Part shown: piece after piece, positions 48,390 to 60,332 of the stretch
Numbering within the stretch: position 1 is the stretch's first letter
Layout: each line of letters starts with the position of its first letter
Assembly: GCA_905250125.1 (NCBI GenBank)
Contig: CAJNOL010000245.1
Coordinates: forward strand, 1 to 64,000
Source of the DNA: Rotaria sordida
Lineage: Eukaryota; Rotifera; Eurotatoria; Philodinida; Philodinidae
DNA length: 64,000 nucleotides
Reading direction: 5' to 3'
The notes under the pieces: model-generated
What the model was told of the DNA's origin: nothing
The model's input: only the letters and a program-made list of their open reading frames with translations
The model's database searches: none
Position numbers and translations under genes: made by a program

Positions 48390-51300
48390 ATGTTCTTATT
48401 ATCAAGATTATCTGTTCGATATTGTGTACGTTCTACATTATTTCAATTTCAGAAATATCATTCTACTTCAAAAAGAATGGATGCAATTAAAGAAATTGTG
48501 ACAACAATTATAGGTAGTAATCAAGATCTTAATTCTTCTGCATCATCCAATGAACAAATTCGTCATCAATTATGTAAAGTTAATGATTTACAAAATGGAC
48601 AAATGAAAGAATTCGAAATAAAAACATCAATTGTTAATGCAAATGTTTTACTTATTAAACAAGATAATAAATTTCATGCTTATTCAAATAAATGTTGTCA
48701 TTATAAATTATCATTAGCAAAAGGTTTGAATTGACTTTTCTCTGTATTAAATATAAATATCTAGTTTGAAAATAACTATAAATAGGTGTTTTAATTAATA
48801 ATCGTCTTCGTTGTTTTGCACATGGTGCATGTTATCGTGTTGATACTGGTGATATTGAAGATCATCCTGGTCATGGTAATTTACCAAGTATGTTTATATT
48901 GATTTATTTTTTATTAAAAATCTTCTACATATTGATTTTTTTTTTCTTTCAATAGAATATAATGTTGAAATTGTTGATGATCAAGTTATTTTGGTTGCAC
49001 GTAAACAAGATCTTGAAAAAGTAGAACGTACAAAAATACCTGATGATTTACAAGTAGAGTCTAAACCCGTTGTTGCTATTATTGGTGCTGGAGCTGGTAA
49101 ATATTTTCTAAGATTACTTTGACAAAATGAAAAATTTTATGCATTAGAGATCAGCGGGTTATAGTCTTTAGGAAGTTAAAATATCGAATTATGTTAAAGA
49201 AACAAATATTTATCTTTACAATTTCGAACGTCTTGTAAAACTTCTCTGATAATTTTCAATTATGATTAAACGAAGTTTTACTTATCTATCAAGAACAAAA
49301 ATGATTAAATGACATTGATACCTTTGATTACATTGTAGTTCGTGCTATGTGTATTTTTTGAACTCTCGGAATTATCTTGTGTATTTTGTGACATTCTATA
49401 AATCAATATGAGATAGCACTATTTGTTTGGACATTTTTGAATCAACAAATACTTAACATGGGAAATGGAAAACGCCGTAAGGAAGAAATAGCCTTGTATT
49501 GGAGGAAAACTAACATATTTGAAGACTTCCATGAAAACTAATGTTCACTGCCTAGTTATATCCTTGTTTGTCTAACGAACGAAGTTATAAAGTTTCGTAC
49601 CTATCAGGGTCGTTGATACGTTTTTAGGAGAGAAAAACGAAATTCATCATGATTCGGTCTCTCCCATAACAAACGATTTGCGATCACACTGTTCCTTTCC
49701 CAATCCTATTCACCTCACAACACTATTGTCTGCTTATTTTTATTTCACTTTCTGCACAGAAAGGCAAATTGCGTTTTGAAATCTAGTTTCTGTTCAACGT
49801 TACCACGAAGATGTAAAAAATTGCCAGAAAGTCGGATATTTGGAGGAGTGGCTCCATCCTTCTAATCGAGAATCCTCGTCCGCATGCCTCGTCCTTTCCA
49901 AGGTATAACAATTTTACTGGAATTTTTATCTCTGGCGTGATATTTGTGAAAAACGTAAATTACGAAATTTTGACCTGGAATTTTGCCCATAGGTAAATCT
50001 CGTAGATCTTAGAACGCTCTGAAAATTTCAGTCCTAGAATGTGATGCTCTTGAGATATTGAATATCGAATAGCAATTATGTATCATAAGGAAGGGTAAGA
50101 AAACCCAGTATTTTTAATATTTGATATCTTAATAACAACGTCTCCTTGTCAGTTGAAGTTTGCAGGACATTCCAAGGTTCACTAGTCGTACCTATGGATA
50201 AAATCTCCGGTTGAAATTTTCTTATTCGATTTTTTCACAACTTCTTAGAGAGAAAAAACTCAGTGAAATTCTAATAGTTTAGAAAGAATAGCGCATGGAG
50301 ATGAATCCTTATAGGCTTCTACTAGTTATCTATTGGCAAAATATCAGTTCGATTAGCGATTCACACCTAACGATCCTCTGTCGTACAGCTAGCAAAGGAA
50401 GTTTTACATTTTAACTTTACTTTTTAAAAATTTTTGAAAAAATGACTTCAAAATTATTCTCAAACACAATGTCCTGTTATATGTCTTGAATAATTTTTTT
50501 TTCCTACCATTTCAGGTGGTTTTACATGTGCTGATATGCTTCGTCAAAATGGTTTTCGTGGTCGTATACTTCTATTTACACGCGAAGGAACATTGCCTTA
50601 TGATCGTGTATGTTATTTAACTTATAAAAAATCAAATATAAAAAAGAAAAACGATTTAATAAATATCTAGGTTCAATTATCAAAGCAACCATTAAAAAAA
50701 CCACAAGAGTTACTTTTACGTGATCATCCTTATTTTAAAAAAGCTAAAATTGATTTAATGCTTGATACTAATGTTACTTCTATTAATTGGAATACAAAAA
50801 ATTTATCATATCAAACATTAGGTAAACAAATGAAATCTGAACAATATGATTATTTAGTATTAGCAACTGGTTTACGACCACGACGATTACCATCATCAAT
50901 ACCTGGTGGTGATCTTCGAAATATTTTTTATTTAAGATCAATGGAAGATGCTAATAATCTTGTTAGTATGTATTCATCAAAAAAACAACAAAAAAAATAA
51001 TTGTTTTTGTTTCTGATTTTTCTTTTTTTTAAAATTAAATAGATAAAGTAAAATCACATGAAACAAAAAATATTGTTATTATTGGTGATTCATTTATTGC
51101 ATTAGAATTATGTGGATGGTTAACAACAGGTTTAGCTGGTCCTAATGGCAAACCAGAAGATGCTGAAAAGAAAAATGTTTCAGTTGTTATGCTATTAAAA
51201 GCTCCGATGATTCGTATGAAAGAAAACAAAAACTAATAATAATATTTTTTAAAATAAAGATAATCTATTCTTATATTTTGAGGTCTTTTTGGTGAAAAAA

Positions 51301-53448
51301 TTGCTCTAGCTTTACAAAAAATTCATGAAAATAATGGAGCAAAATTTTATCCTGAAGCAAATGTTACAGAATTAACGGTTCGTTGTTTTATTTTATTTTT
51401 GTCTCGTTTTTGTTTTTTTAAATTATATTAATTCATTTAATATTTAGGGTGGAAATAATATCGTTAAATTTGTACAATTAGCAACAGGTGAATCAATTCC
51501 ATGTGATTTGGTTATTGTAGCTGTTGGTAGTGAATCATGTACTGAATTATATAAAGATTCACCTATTGAAATGAGCGATGATCAATTTATTAAAGTTAAT
51601 GATCGTCTTGAAACATCTGTTGATCATGTTTTAGCTGTCGGAGATATTAGTAAATATCCATTAAGAATATTTAATTTAGATGAAGTTAATTGTCAACATT
51701 GGCAAATGGCATGTTCAAGTGGTCATCAAGCTGGTAAGATTTGATTTTTATATATATTAAATAATAGGAAAAGAAAAAGAGAATTCCGGTCTATTCCATG
51801 GCACTAGTTCAGTAGGGTTGATATTGAGTCAACAATGGAAATAGGTTGTGCAAGTGCTGATTATAACACTAGTATGAAGAAATTTGAACGAAGGCATTTC
51901 ACTATGAAGATGAAGAATGGATCATTTGGCATAAAAATTGAAATTTTTGTTAATTTAATTTTTTTAAACGGTTTTTCGAAGTTAAGTTGTTGTTTTATCT
52001 GTATAGAGCGGGAAATCTATTGATCATGAATTAGTATTTTTTTTTTTTTGAAAAATAAGTTACTTCAGGAAATTGTGTACAGTTATACGTTTGCAAAAGT
52101 GGCTATTTTTGGATTGAAATTAGGTCTTTATTTTCTAGAGTTGTCGGATCTTATTCTGATTCGAAATTATCCATTACTATTGTTAAGATCTTATCTAGGT
52201 GAAGGATCATAACAGAAGCTGTAGGTTTTTATTTAAAAAAACGGTCGTGTAACGTTTTTTGACTAGTTATTAGTTCTAATAAAGTTTTTAGTATGAAGAT
52301 CATGCTACTTATGAGTCTATATAAAAAGAAAGTAACTTTAGAAAAACCATTTTTCATATTACTCATTATTAATAAATTAAAAATAATCTAACAGAGATAA
52401 ATGTTTAAATATTAGAAGCTTGATTTAATACACATAAACTATACACTTACGATAATCATAGATTCATTACGACTTTTTCGACTGCGGGAAGTTTATTTCA
52501 AGAAAATAACTGAATTTTATACAACATAACAAACCATTCTCGAACGAGAAAATCAAACTCGAAAATTTCTATACTCCGAAAGTCTTTACTCTATTTTTAA
52601 AGAATTCAACTATTTTTTTAAAATAGTTTCTCCGATCGAAATCAATCCAAAACCATTATAGTTTAATCATACGACCACCGTTAGTCTATGAGTACATGTT
52701 TAGACCAGTGCAAACCTGTACATAAGACTGATGTACGATCACTGTTGCATTTCACTACAATTAAACGAGATTTTAAAACATTTCTTCTTCATTTCATTTG
52801 CTTGATTTCATTCAATCATTATTCTGTCGAACTCTCTGGGTTTCGATAATAATCCTCGAATTGAAAGTCATACGTGTGTTTGAGTCTAAATGTGAATAAA
52901 ATATTTGTAACTTATTAATCGATTTGTATAAGAAGTTAATCTTCTTTAAATATTGCAGAGATTCAATGAAATGAATATTAATTTAACAAGATGATAAACA
53001 TTTTGTGTTTATTTTTCTATATTTTTTTTTTCGTTACATTCATTTAAATTATTCATGTTTTTCTTGCTTTTTCTTTCTAGCTGATACAATTTTACATCAT
53101 TACCTTGGTCAAAATAGAGGTGGCTCACGTCCATTAAAAACAGATTTCTATACAACACCAATCTATTGGACAACGCAAAATAATAAAACAACAATACGTT
53201 ATGCAGGTTATACTCGTGATCCAGAAAATGTTATAATTCATGGTGATCTTGATGGTGAATTTAAATTTGTTGCCTATTATATTGTTGATGATTATGTTCG
53301 AGCTGTAGCTCAATCAAAATATGATCCATTATCAAGTGAAGTTGCCGAAGTATTTTATCATAAACGAAATATTCGTAAAGAAGATATTGAAAATGATATG
53401 TATGGTTATCGAAAATATCTTGATTTTAAAACAAAAAAACCTGAATAA
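48390..53448 (+). CDS. AIFM3: AIFM3-like Rieske/FAD oxidoreductase (apoptosis-inducing factor 3)
   Basis: Exons 48390-48723, 48786-48887, 48956-49096, 50516-50607, 50671-50965, 51043-51213, 51283-51377, 51448-51733 and 53081-53448 join in phase to about 627 residues (human AIFM3 about 600). The basic, Ser-rich N-terminus (LLSRLSVRYCVRSTLF) looks like a mitochondrial presequence. A Rieske 2Fe-2S site follows with C102-x-H104 and C121-x2-H124, then GACYRVDTGDIEDHPG. The FAD-binding GAGAGG fold comes next, then a second nucleotide-binding segment (NIVIIGDSFIALELCG), the GD-type FAD motif (VLAVGDISKYP) and the C-terminal AIF domain. Introns 3 and 8 exceed 1.3 kb and hold repeats. The RING-RLR gene starts 133 bp after the stop, same strand. 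Confidence 0.93.
49097..50515 (+). other. Long intron 3 of AIFM3-like gene with degenerate repeat
   Basis: 1419 bp inside the first FAD-binding motif (GAGAG/G). From about 49900 to 50390 it resembles the repeat at 10040-10510 and 31890-32215 (for example ACGAAATTTTGACCTGGAATTT, GAGATATTGAAT). Confidence 0.5.
52490..52745. repeat. Dispersed repeat, family 2, minus orientation (AIFM3 intron 8)
   Basis: The reverse complement of this segment matches 55480-55700. Shared words include GTCTTATGTACAG, TGGTCTAAAC/TTGTCTAAAC, GATTGATTTC.ATC and AAAAAAATAG.TGAATT. One copy sits in an AIFM3 intron and the other in an intron of the adjacent RLR gene. Confidence 0.65.
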
Positions 53449-53581
53449 AAACATTTTCATTCATTTTATTTCTTTTATTTATGTTAAATATTTCAGCACT
53501 TTTTTCTTTTTCAGTAGATCACTTTTTTAATAAAATAAATAAATAAATCATTTATTCAATAGACACGTTTTTTTTTTATAG

Positions 53582-56500
53582 ATGGATAATCTATCTCAGA
53601 TATATCAAAGTATACGCTGTCAAAAGTGTGAACGACGTTTAAAAAATCCTCTTGAATTAAAATGTAGACATGTCATTTGTCGAGATTGTCTTGAAAGTAA
53701 AATAAATATATTTAAGTAATTTATTGATGAGTTTAGAATTTTTTCGTTTTTTTTTTTATTATTAAGCTATTCTTCGAAATCATCGTACAAATGCTCGTTG
53801 TCCAACATGTAATCAATCTCTTGGTGATTATCAAATTGAAAATTATACATATTTACAACCAAATCATTATATATCACGTCTTTTATCAACATTTATTGAT
53901 GTTAATCAATGTGAAACATGTAAACAATGTACAACAGTTAAACAATGTTCACAATGTTCAAATGATCAATGTGATTCATGTTATGATAAACATATAAAAA
54001 CACATCGTCAAATTAAACAACAATCAAATAAAAATTCAGATTTTTCTAACGAAGAAATTGAAATTCTTGAATCAATGAAAAATTATTTAAATGAAAAAGA
54101 ATTTGAAGATTTTATTCAAACAGCAAGAGATTATCTTGATAATGCAATATTAAAAGAAAATCAAACAACTATATCTATTGAAAATAATGGATCAATAATT
54201 AATATAGAGAAAAAATCAATTTGGTTAGAACCAGAAATTTATGATTGGTCTAAACATGAAAAATTTACTGAAGATGATATTATTAATAGTAAACCAAAAC
54301 GTGTTCAACAATTACTTCGTCTAGATTTTATTCCTCGATCTTATCAAATACGAATGACAACAGCTGGATTAAAAGGAAACAATTCACTTATTTGTCTTCA
54401 AACTGGTGCTGGAAAAACATTTGTAAGAATCTTTTATTTTCGTTATTTAAACATGATAGTAAAGAACTTCATATATAGAATGAAAATTTCTCAATCATTT
54501 TAACGCGAAAGATCGATATAAATGTATACACATTACGTAATATACTCTAAACAGGTTATCCAATTAGGTATTCTACTATCATTTTATTACAAATACTTAC
54601 TGATGTAACGAAGTTAGGTGTGTAGTCAGTTAACTTATTGACATAGTTTTGCCATATTGCTCCTTGTGTGTATGTTTCCGACTGTTTTATTGATAAATTT
54701 CTAGTCGATATCGAAATTTTAGCTTTCAATATTGGCCTAATAATACTTTCTACTATTAAATGAATAGACTCCTAACATACTGAATTCATTGATGATAGTC
54801 AAGAAAAGTTACCCACGAATTCAGAACTTAAATTTTGTCTATAATAGAAATTTTTCATCTTGACATTTCATGCTCACTTCTGCGCTGCTTGTCACTGACT
54901 ATCGGAAATTCTTTATTGATTAGCAGATGTTAGATCATCTTCTAATTACATGAATAATAGTTTTGTGTGAAATTTTCATTAGACGCATGTAAGTTTAAAA
55001 AGACAATTAGTCCTTGATAGAAATAAATCAATAAATATGAAATCTATTTGAAAATCGAATCTTGTATTTCATTTAGTTTTTCCTATCGGCAATAATATCT
55101 AACTAATGGAAAAATCTTTCAAGTAAAGATAATACAATTTCTTGATATTTTCAAGACAACTAAAAATAAATCATCAACATCCTTTCAAATAAAAAAAACA
55201 TCAAACCTATCACTTCTTGTGAAGAAATCATATCTATTTATTACGAAAAGTCAACTAAAATAAGACATAGATATTATTTTATATCACCAGATGAAAAATA
55301 CCACATGAAAAGCTTCGAAACAATTTTTCTTTAGTCCTTAGCATATTAGCGTTTATGGTACGTGGTTGACCAAAAAGTCTGCACAGTATTCAATGAACAA
55401 TTGCAGATCATTAGCGAGATTGGATAAACAGAAGGAATAAAGATAATTTTCATTCATAGTAGAGATGCGCCGATGACGATGTACTGGTCTTATGTACAGC
55501 TTTATATTTGTCTAAACGGTGAAGATCGTGAACACGTGATAAAGCTATGATGATCTTCGATTGATTTCTATCCTTTCGGTCGAGGAGACCATTTCAAAAA
55601 AATAGCTGAATTTTATAAAAAATAGTCGAAAGGTTTTCATGATTCAGGAATCTGAACCTATAGGAGATTTATCAAAATTTTCAAGTTCGATTTTCTTGAA
55701 ATATACGATCATCATCTTCACCATTATTCTATACGTGCATGTCTAGACCAAAGTATCGTCAAACAATAAATTGTTACATCTAGCGTTAAAACGAATCAAT
55801 ACATGTAGATACTGAAATGTTATTACTCAAGTATTCTGTTAATAAATCTAAAAATGCATTAATAAATTTTTGTTTTTTGTTAGATCGCTGGAATTGTTGC
55901 TAAATTCTTGCATATTCTCTCACTTCAAAAACTTAATAGTGCATCTGCATCTGCAACTCCATTGGATGCAATAAGACGATTTAAAGCTGTTTTTCTTGTT
56001 CCAATAAAAGCTTTAGTTGCTCAACAATGTACAGCATTTAGACAAGTTTTTATCGATCAACCTGATTCAATACTTAAATCAATTGAAAATCAAGCTGGAG
56101 AACGGTAAACAAAGAAATATATACAATGCAATCTATTTGCTATTGTTTAGATTTAAAGATCTGTATCAACAATTCGATGTTTTCTTTTTCACAGTACAAA
56201 AATTTGCTAATTTTGTTGAAGCAAAACATGCTGATTTAACTAAGTTTGATTTAATTATCATTGATGGTAAAACTAAAAACACAAAAAAAAAAACTAAACA
56301 TGAAGATGCGAAAAAAGAAATTTATTTTCATTCTATTTTTAAGAATGTCATCATTGTTATGATAATCATCCAATAAATTCTCTTATGCGTCAATATCATC
56401 GTTTAAAATTATCCGGTTGTAATATACCACAAATAATTGCTTTGTAAAAATAAAACAAATGTGTTTTTTCTTTTTTATTTATTAAATTTTTATCTTTGAT

Positions 56501-58913
56501 TTTTTTTTTCCTTTAGAACAGCAAGTGTTGGAACAAATAAAAAAAATGCATTTGATCATCTTGTTCATTTATGTGCTAATCTCGATTGTTTTGAAATATA
56601 TGCTGTTGAACGAGGTGCTGAAGAAGATGAAGTTCGTAATTCAACAAATACACCATTAAGTGATACTATATTAACTATACCTAAAGAAGAATATGATCCA
56701 ATTATAATGAATCTTAAAGATAATGTTATGAAATCAATTGCTAGTCGTCTTGCTTATGATATATCTACGATGGATAATCAAAAATTAGAAAATTTTCTTG
56801 TTACAGAACATCAAAATGCATGTAAAAGAAATGATCGTGATGCAATTATTGGTTGTGATTATCTACTAAAGTATCATGTAAATATGAAAAAATCATTAGT
56901 TTCTTTTTCTTTTATTATTAAAATTTAAATATGTTTATTTTAGCGTTTTCTTCAATATTATGATGATTTACCACTTGATGAATGCATAAAATGGCTTATA
57001 GAAGCTTTACAAGAATCCAAACCCAGTATACCTACAACACTTGATAAATTTTGTCAACAAAAATTAGAAGAATTTCATGAATTGGTTGCAATACAAATAT
57101 CACGTTCAGTTCCAATCAAAGCTAAATTAAAAAAACTGATTGAAATGATTATTTGTTTGCATTCATCTCATTGTCGAGGTAATATTGTAAAACTATTTTT
57201 TTACACGTTCAGTTTATCTAAACGATCAAAAATGAGACGAAAATTTTTGCGCTCTCTCATTCTGAAAAAATAAACGATCTTTACGAGAAGCATTTATACT
57301 ATTTCGAATTCTAACATAGACTTCTTAAAAATCCTACATGATAGAACCAATAAGATTTTAAAAAAACTTATCGTTGCACAAAAGCATACCTTTCAAGATC
57401 AACATTTGACTTAAGAACTACATAAAAAATGTACAAAACCTATGTGTCAATTGAGTACTACATATATCATCGGATTAAACAGTCTGTATGCACTTCGCCG
57501 AAAGTGACATAATCGAAATCTGGCAATGTCTGTTTTCGGGGAACTTCATTTAGATGATTGAAGCTATCAGCGACATTCTGGAATCACACCTACAGTACAA
57601 AAAAAAAAGATCGCTGATATAGATCCCCAATAGATATTTGATGATTTTCATATCAGTGATGAGATACACAATCAAACTATTGTTTTCTTCTTTTTTTTTT
57701 TTTTGTAAATTTCTCAGTTTCAACTTATGAAAAAATGATGAATTAGCAATTGTATCTTCTAGGTTTAATACTTGTACGTACAAAATTTCATGCAGTTTCA
57801 CTTGAAGCATTTCTTAATAAAAATCCAGAATTAATCAAACGTAAAATATCCGTAGGATATTTAACTGGCCAAGGCTCAGCCGAAGATCTTTCACTACCAG
57901 GTAGTCAACAAGCAACAGTTCTTAATGAATTTCGAAAAGGTAAATTATATTTCACATATGAAATCATATTCTCTATTAATGTATTGCTTCTTTTTTTTTT
58001 TTTATAGGAACAAAAAATTTACTCGTTGCAACTGGTTAATTAATGAAAAATTCTCTCAGAATAAATATAAAATATCTCAATTTGTATTTGTAGATGTTGC
58101 TCAAGAAGGATTAGATGTTGCTGAATGTTCTTATGTAATTCGTTATGAATTTGTATCAAATGAAATAGGTACTGTTCAAAGTCGTGGACGAGCACGAGCT
58201 CCTCAAAGTAAATGTTTTCTTATAACAGAAGCATGTAAGTTCATTGATTTATTACGTTAATAATTAATTAATTAAGATTTTCTTATTGTAAAGTATCCAT
58301 AAATTATCAACGTGAATTAGAAAATCGACAAAAAGAAGGAGAAATGACACAAGCAATAGATGAATGGCGTCAACGAGGCGTTGTAGAATTTCGAAAGCTT
58401 CTATTTAAAGAACAAGTACGGTCTGATTATTCTTCCTGTCATTATTTCTCCTTCTTTTCTTTTTTGTATTTATTTAAAGGATGATTTATTAAAAAATAAT
58501 ACTCAACAGACAACATCAAAATTTTCTCAATCTAATCAAGAAACAGCAAAAGAAATTCATTGTCGTTTTTGTGATACATATCTTTGTAAAGGTTCTAGTT
58601 TACGATTACAAGGTACAACAGTTATTTGTGTTGATCCAACATTTGAACAACGTGTTAAACCACCAAAATCACTTGGAGGTTATTTGAGATTTTATGTTAA
58701 GATTGAATTTTTAGGCTTTTTTTTTTTTTAGAAAGGTTTGTCTGTCCAAATAAAACATGTCATAAAGAACTTGGTGGTGTTATTTTATTGTCACGTAATA
58801 CACCAGGATATGCATTACAAATAACATCATTAAAATTTTTAATCGATGATGAACAAACTCCACGTCTTTTTAAAAAATGGAGTCAATATCAAGGTCATAT
58901 GGAACCTTTGTAA
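53582..58913 (+). CDS. RIG-I-like receptor helicase with N-terminal RING and B-box-like zinc fingers
   Basis: Exons 53582-53696, 53767-54422, 55884-56104, 56151-56266, 56344-56443, 56517-56877, 56944-57178, 57763-57939, 58008-58034, 58094-58234, 58294-58415, 58480-58678 and 58732-58913, all in phase, 883 residues. RING C3HC4: C13QKC16, C28RH30, C33RDC36, C50PTC53. A B-box/ZZ-like cluster follows at 87-118 (CETC, CSQC, CDSC, H114, H118). Superfamily 2 helicase: Walker A QTGAGKT (about 250-256), DECH (369-372), TAS, and QSRGRAR (698-704). The C-terminus is an RLR regulatory domain with C785-x2-C788 and C828-x4-C833, the same ligand spacing as in human RIG-I. RIG-I-like receptors sense double-stranded or 5'-triphosphate RNA. 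No CARD is seen; the RING suggests built-in ubiquitin-ligase output (inference). The ATG directly abuts a TTTATAG acceptor. Confidence 0.93.
54423..55883 (+). other. Long intron 2 of the RING-RLR gene
   Basis: 1461 bp between Walker A and the rest of the helicase. Contains repeat family 2 (55480-55745), preceded at about 55363 by GTGGTTGACCAAAAAGTCTG, which looks like a mariner-type terminal repeat on its own. Confidence 0.65.
55480..55745. repeat. Dispersed repeat, family 2, plus orientation (RLR intron 2)
   Basis: Matches the reverse complement of 52490-52745. Its two ends are weakly inverted with respect to each other (ACTGGTCTTATGTACA at the left, TGCATGTCTAGACCAAAGT at the right), as in a MITE. 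Confidence 0.65.
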
Positions 58914-60332
58914 TTTTATTTTTCGATATTATTTATTTTAATGAAACAATCTAGAAAAATCATTTGTTTTATTTTTTCTTTTATATCAGTAATAAATATT
59001 TTATGTAAATTAGAGAATTTGCATATTCATGAAAAGCTAATCTAAGGATAATGTCTTTGAAATATTTTTAAAACTATTTTTTCTACTTAAGTATATTTAT
59101 TATTTTTGTAAGTTTTCAATGATGATAAAATATAACCAGTGAAATAACATGAATTAAGTATATGACTTGCAAGTCAAATATATTACATTAGCTTCTGAAT
59201 GCAGATCGAAACCATTTTAGTATGTGAATTACATACCAAGATAGTTAGTTGACGAGTGATTAAGAATACAAACGAAACAAAATAAGAATGAAAATTACAA
59301 TATAATTAATATTTATTTCAGAGTGATTTATCTTACGTTACGAATTTAATATGAGACCTTTTTTTTCCTATTATAGGCTAAACAAAGATTTAAATAAGTT
59401 AGCATACATAGTATTATTGTTTATGAATGATTGAAAAATTAGTCATGCTAACATAATCATACTACTTAGATTTGTTGCCAAGTACTGATTCATAGTGTTT
59501 GTCGGTCACATTGTTTGAGAAAATAATTGCGAAGAAGGGGGTGTTATTAATGCATAAATGATCATTCTAAGAATTTTGCCAGATAGAAAGATCGATATCT
59601 TCAATAATATTCTTTGTTAATTAACTGTATAAAATCAGTTTGACCGTTTAAATAATTCATTTGATGTCTAAATTATTAAAATTTTAGTTCACTCTATTTA
59701 ACAGCGACCTCTTTAGTATTAACTAATTAAATCTTTTTAAAATGATTTAGAAGTTTTCATTATCATTAATTTAATAAATAATATTATAATCGATATTGAA
59801 TAGCGTCATATAACTTCAAATCATTGTAAAACATCTTCTAAATCCTATTGAAGGTAGAATATCTGTCTCATGGCGATCAAGTACACAAAGAATGTAAGAA
59901 AAGTACACGTTATATATCTATCGCGATGTTGATTATTTACGATTTTTAGGTCACTGTTTATTATTCATCATTTGTGTGTATTTATTTATAAAACTACATC
60001 GTTGCGCGTGGTCGCCGTCGTCATCATCCCTGTTTTCTACTGTTCATAGTGTACATAGGCCTTGTCTAACATATTCCCTTTTCGTGTCTTGAATTTATTT
60101 CGACATTTTGTACCTATGTAAAAAAAAAAACCAAGCAAAACAAAAAGGCAACCATTATATCTTTATCAATTTGTACTAGCAAATCTTGTCTAAATATTTT
60201 GAACGTTTTTGTATTTCTGGTCAATCAGATTTTCTTTTTTGTTTAATACTTTCTACTTAAAAAATACGGTACGTTAAAAAAAAAATTCAATGAATAAAAT
60301 TTATCTTCTTTATTTTATATAGTGATTAATAT
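58914..60332. other. Intergenic between RING-RLR and Pumilio
   Basis: No gene is seen. The 3' flank of RLR carries AATAAA-like words soon after the stop. An in-frame TAA (60327-60329) sits before the Pumilio ATG, and a TATATAG acceptor-like site lies at about 60316-60322. Confidence 0.5.
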
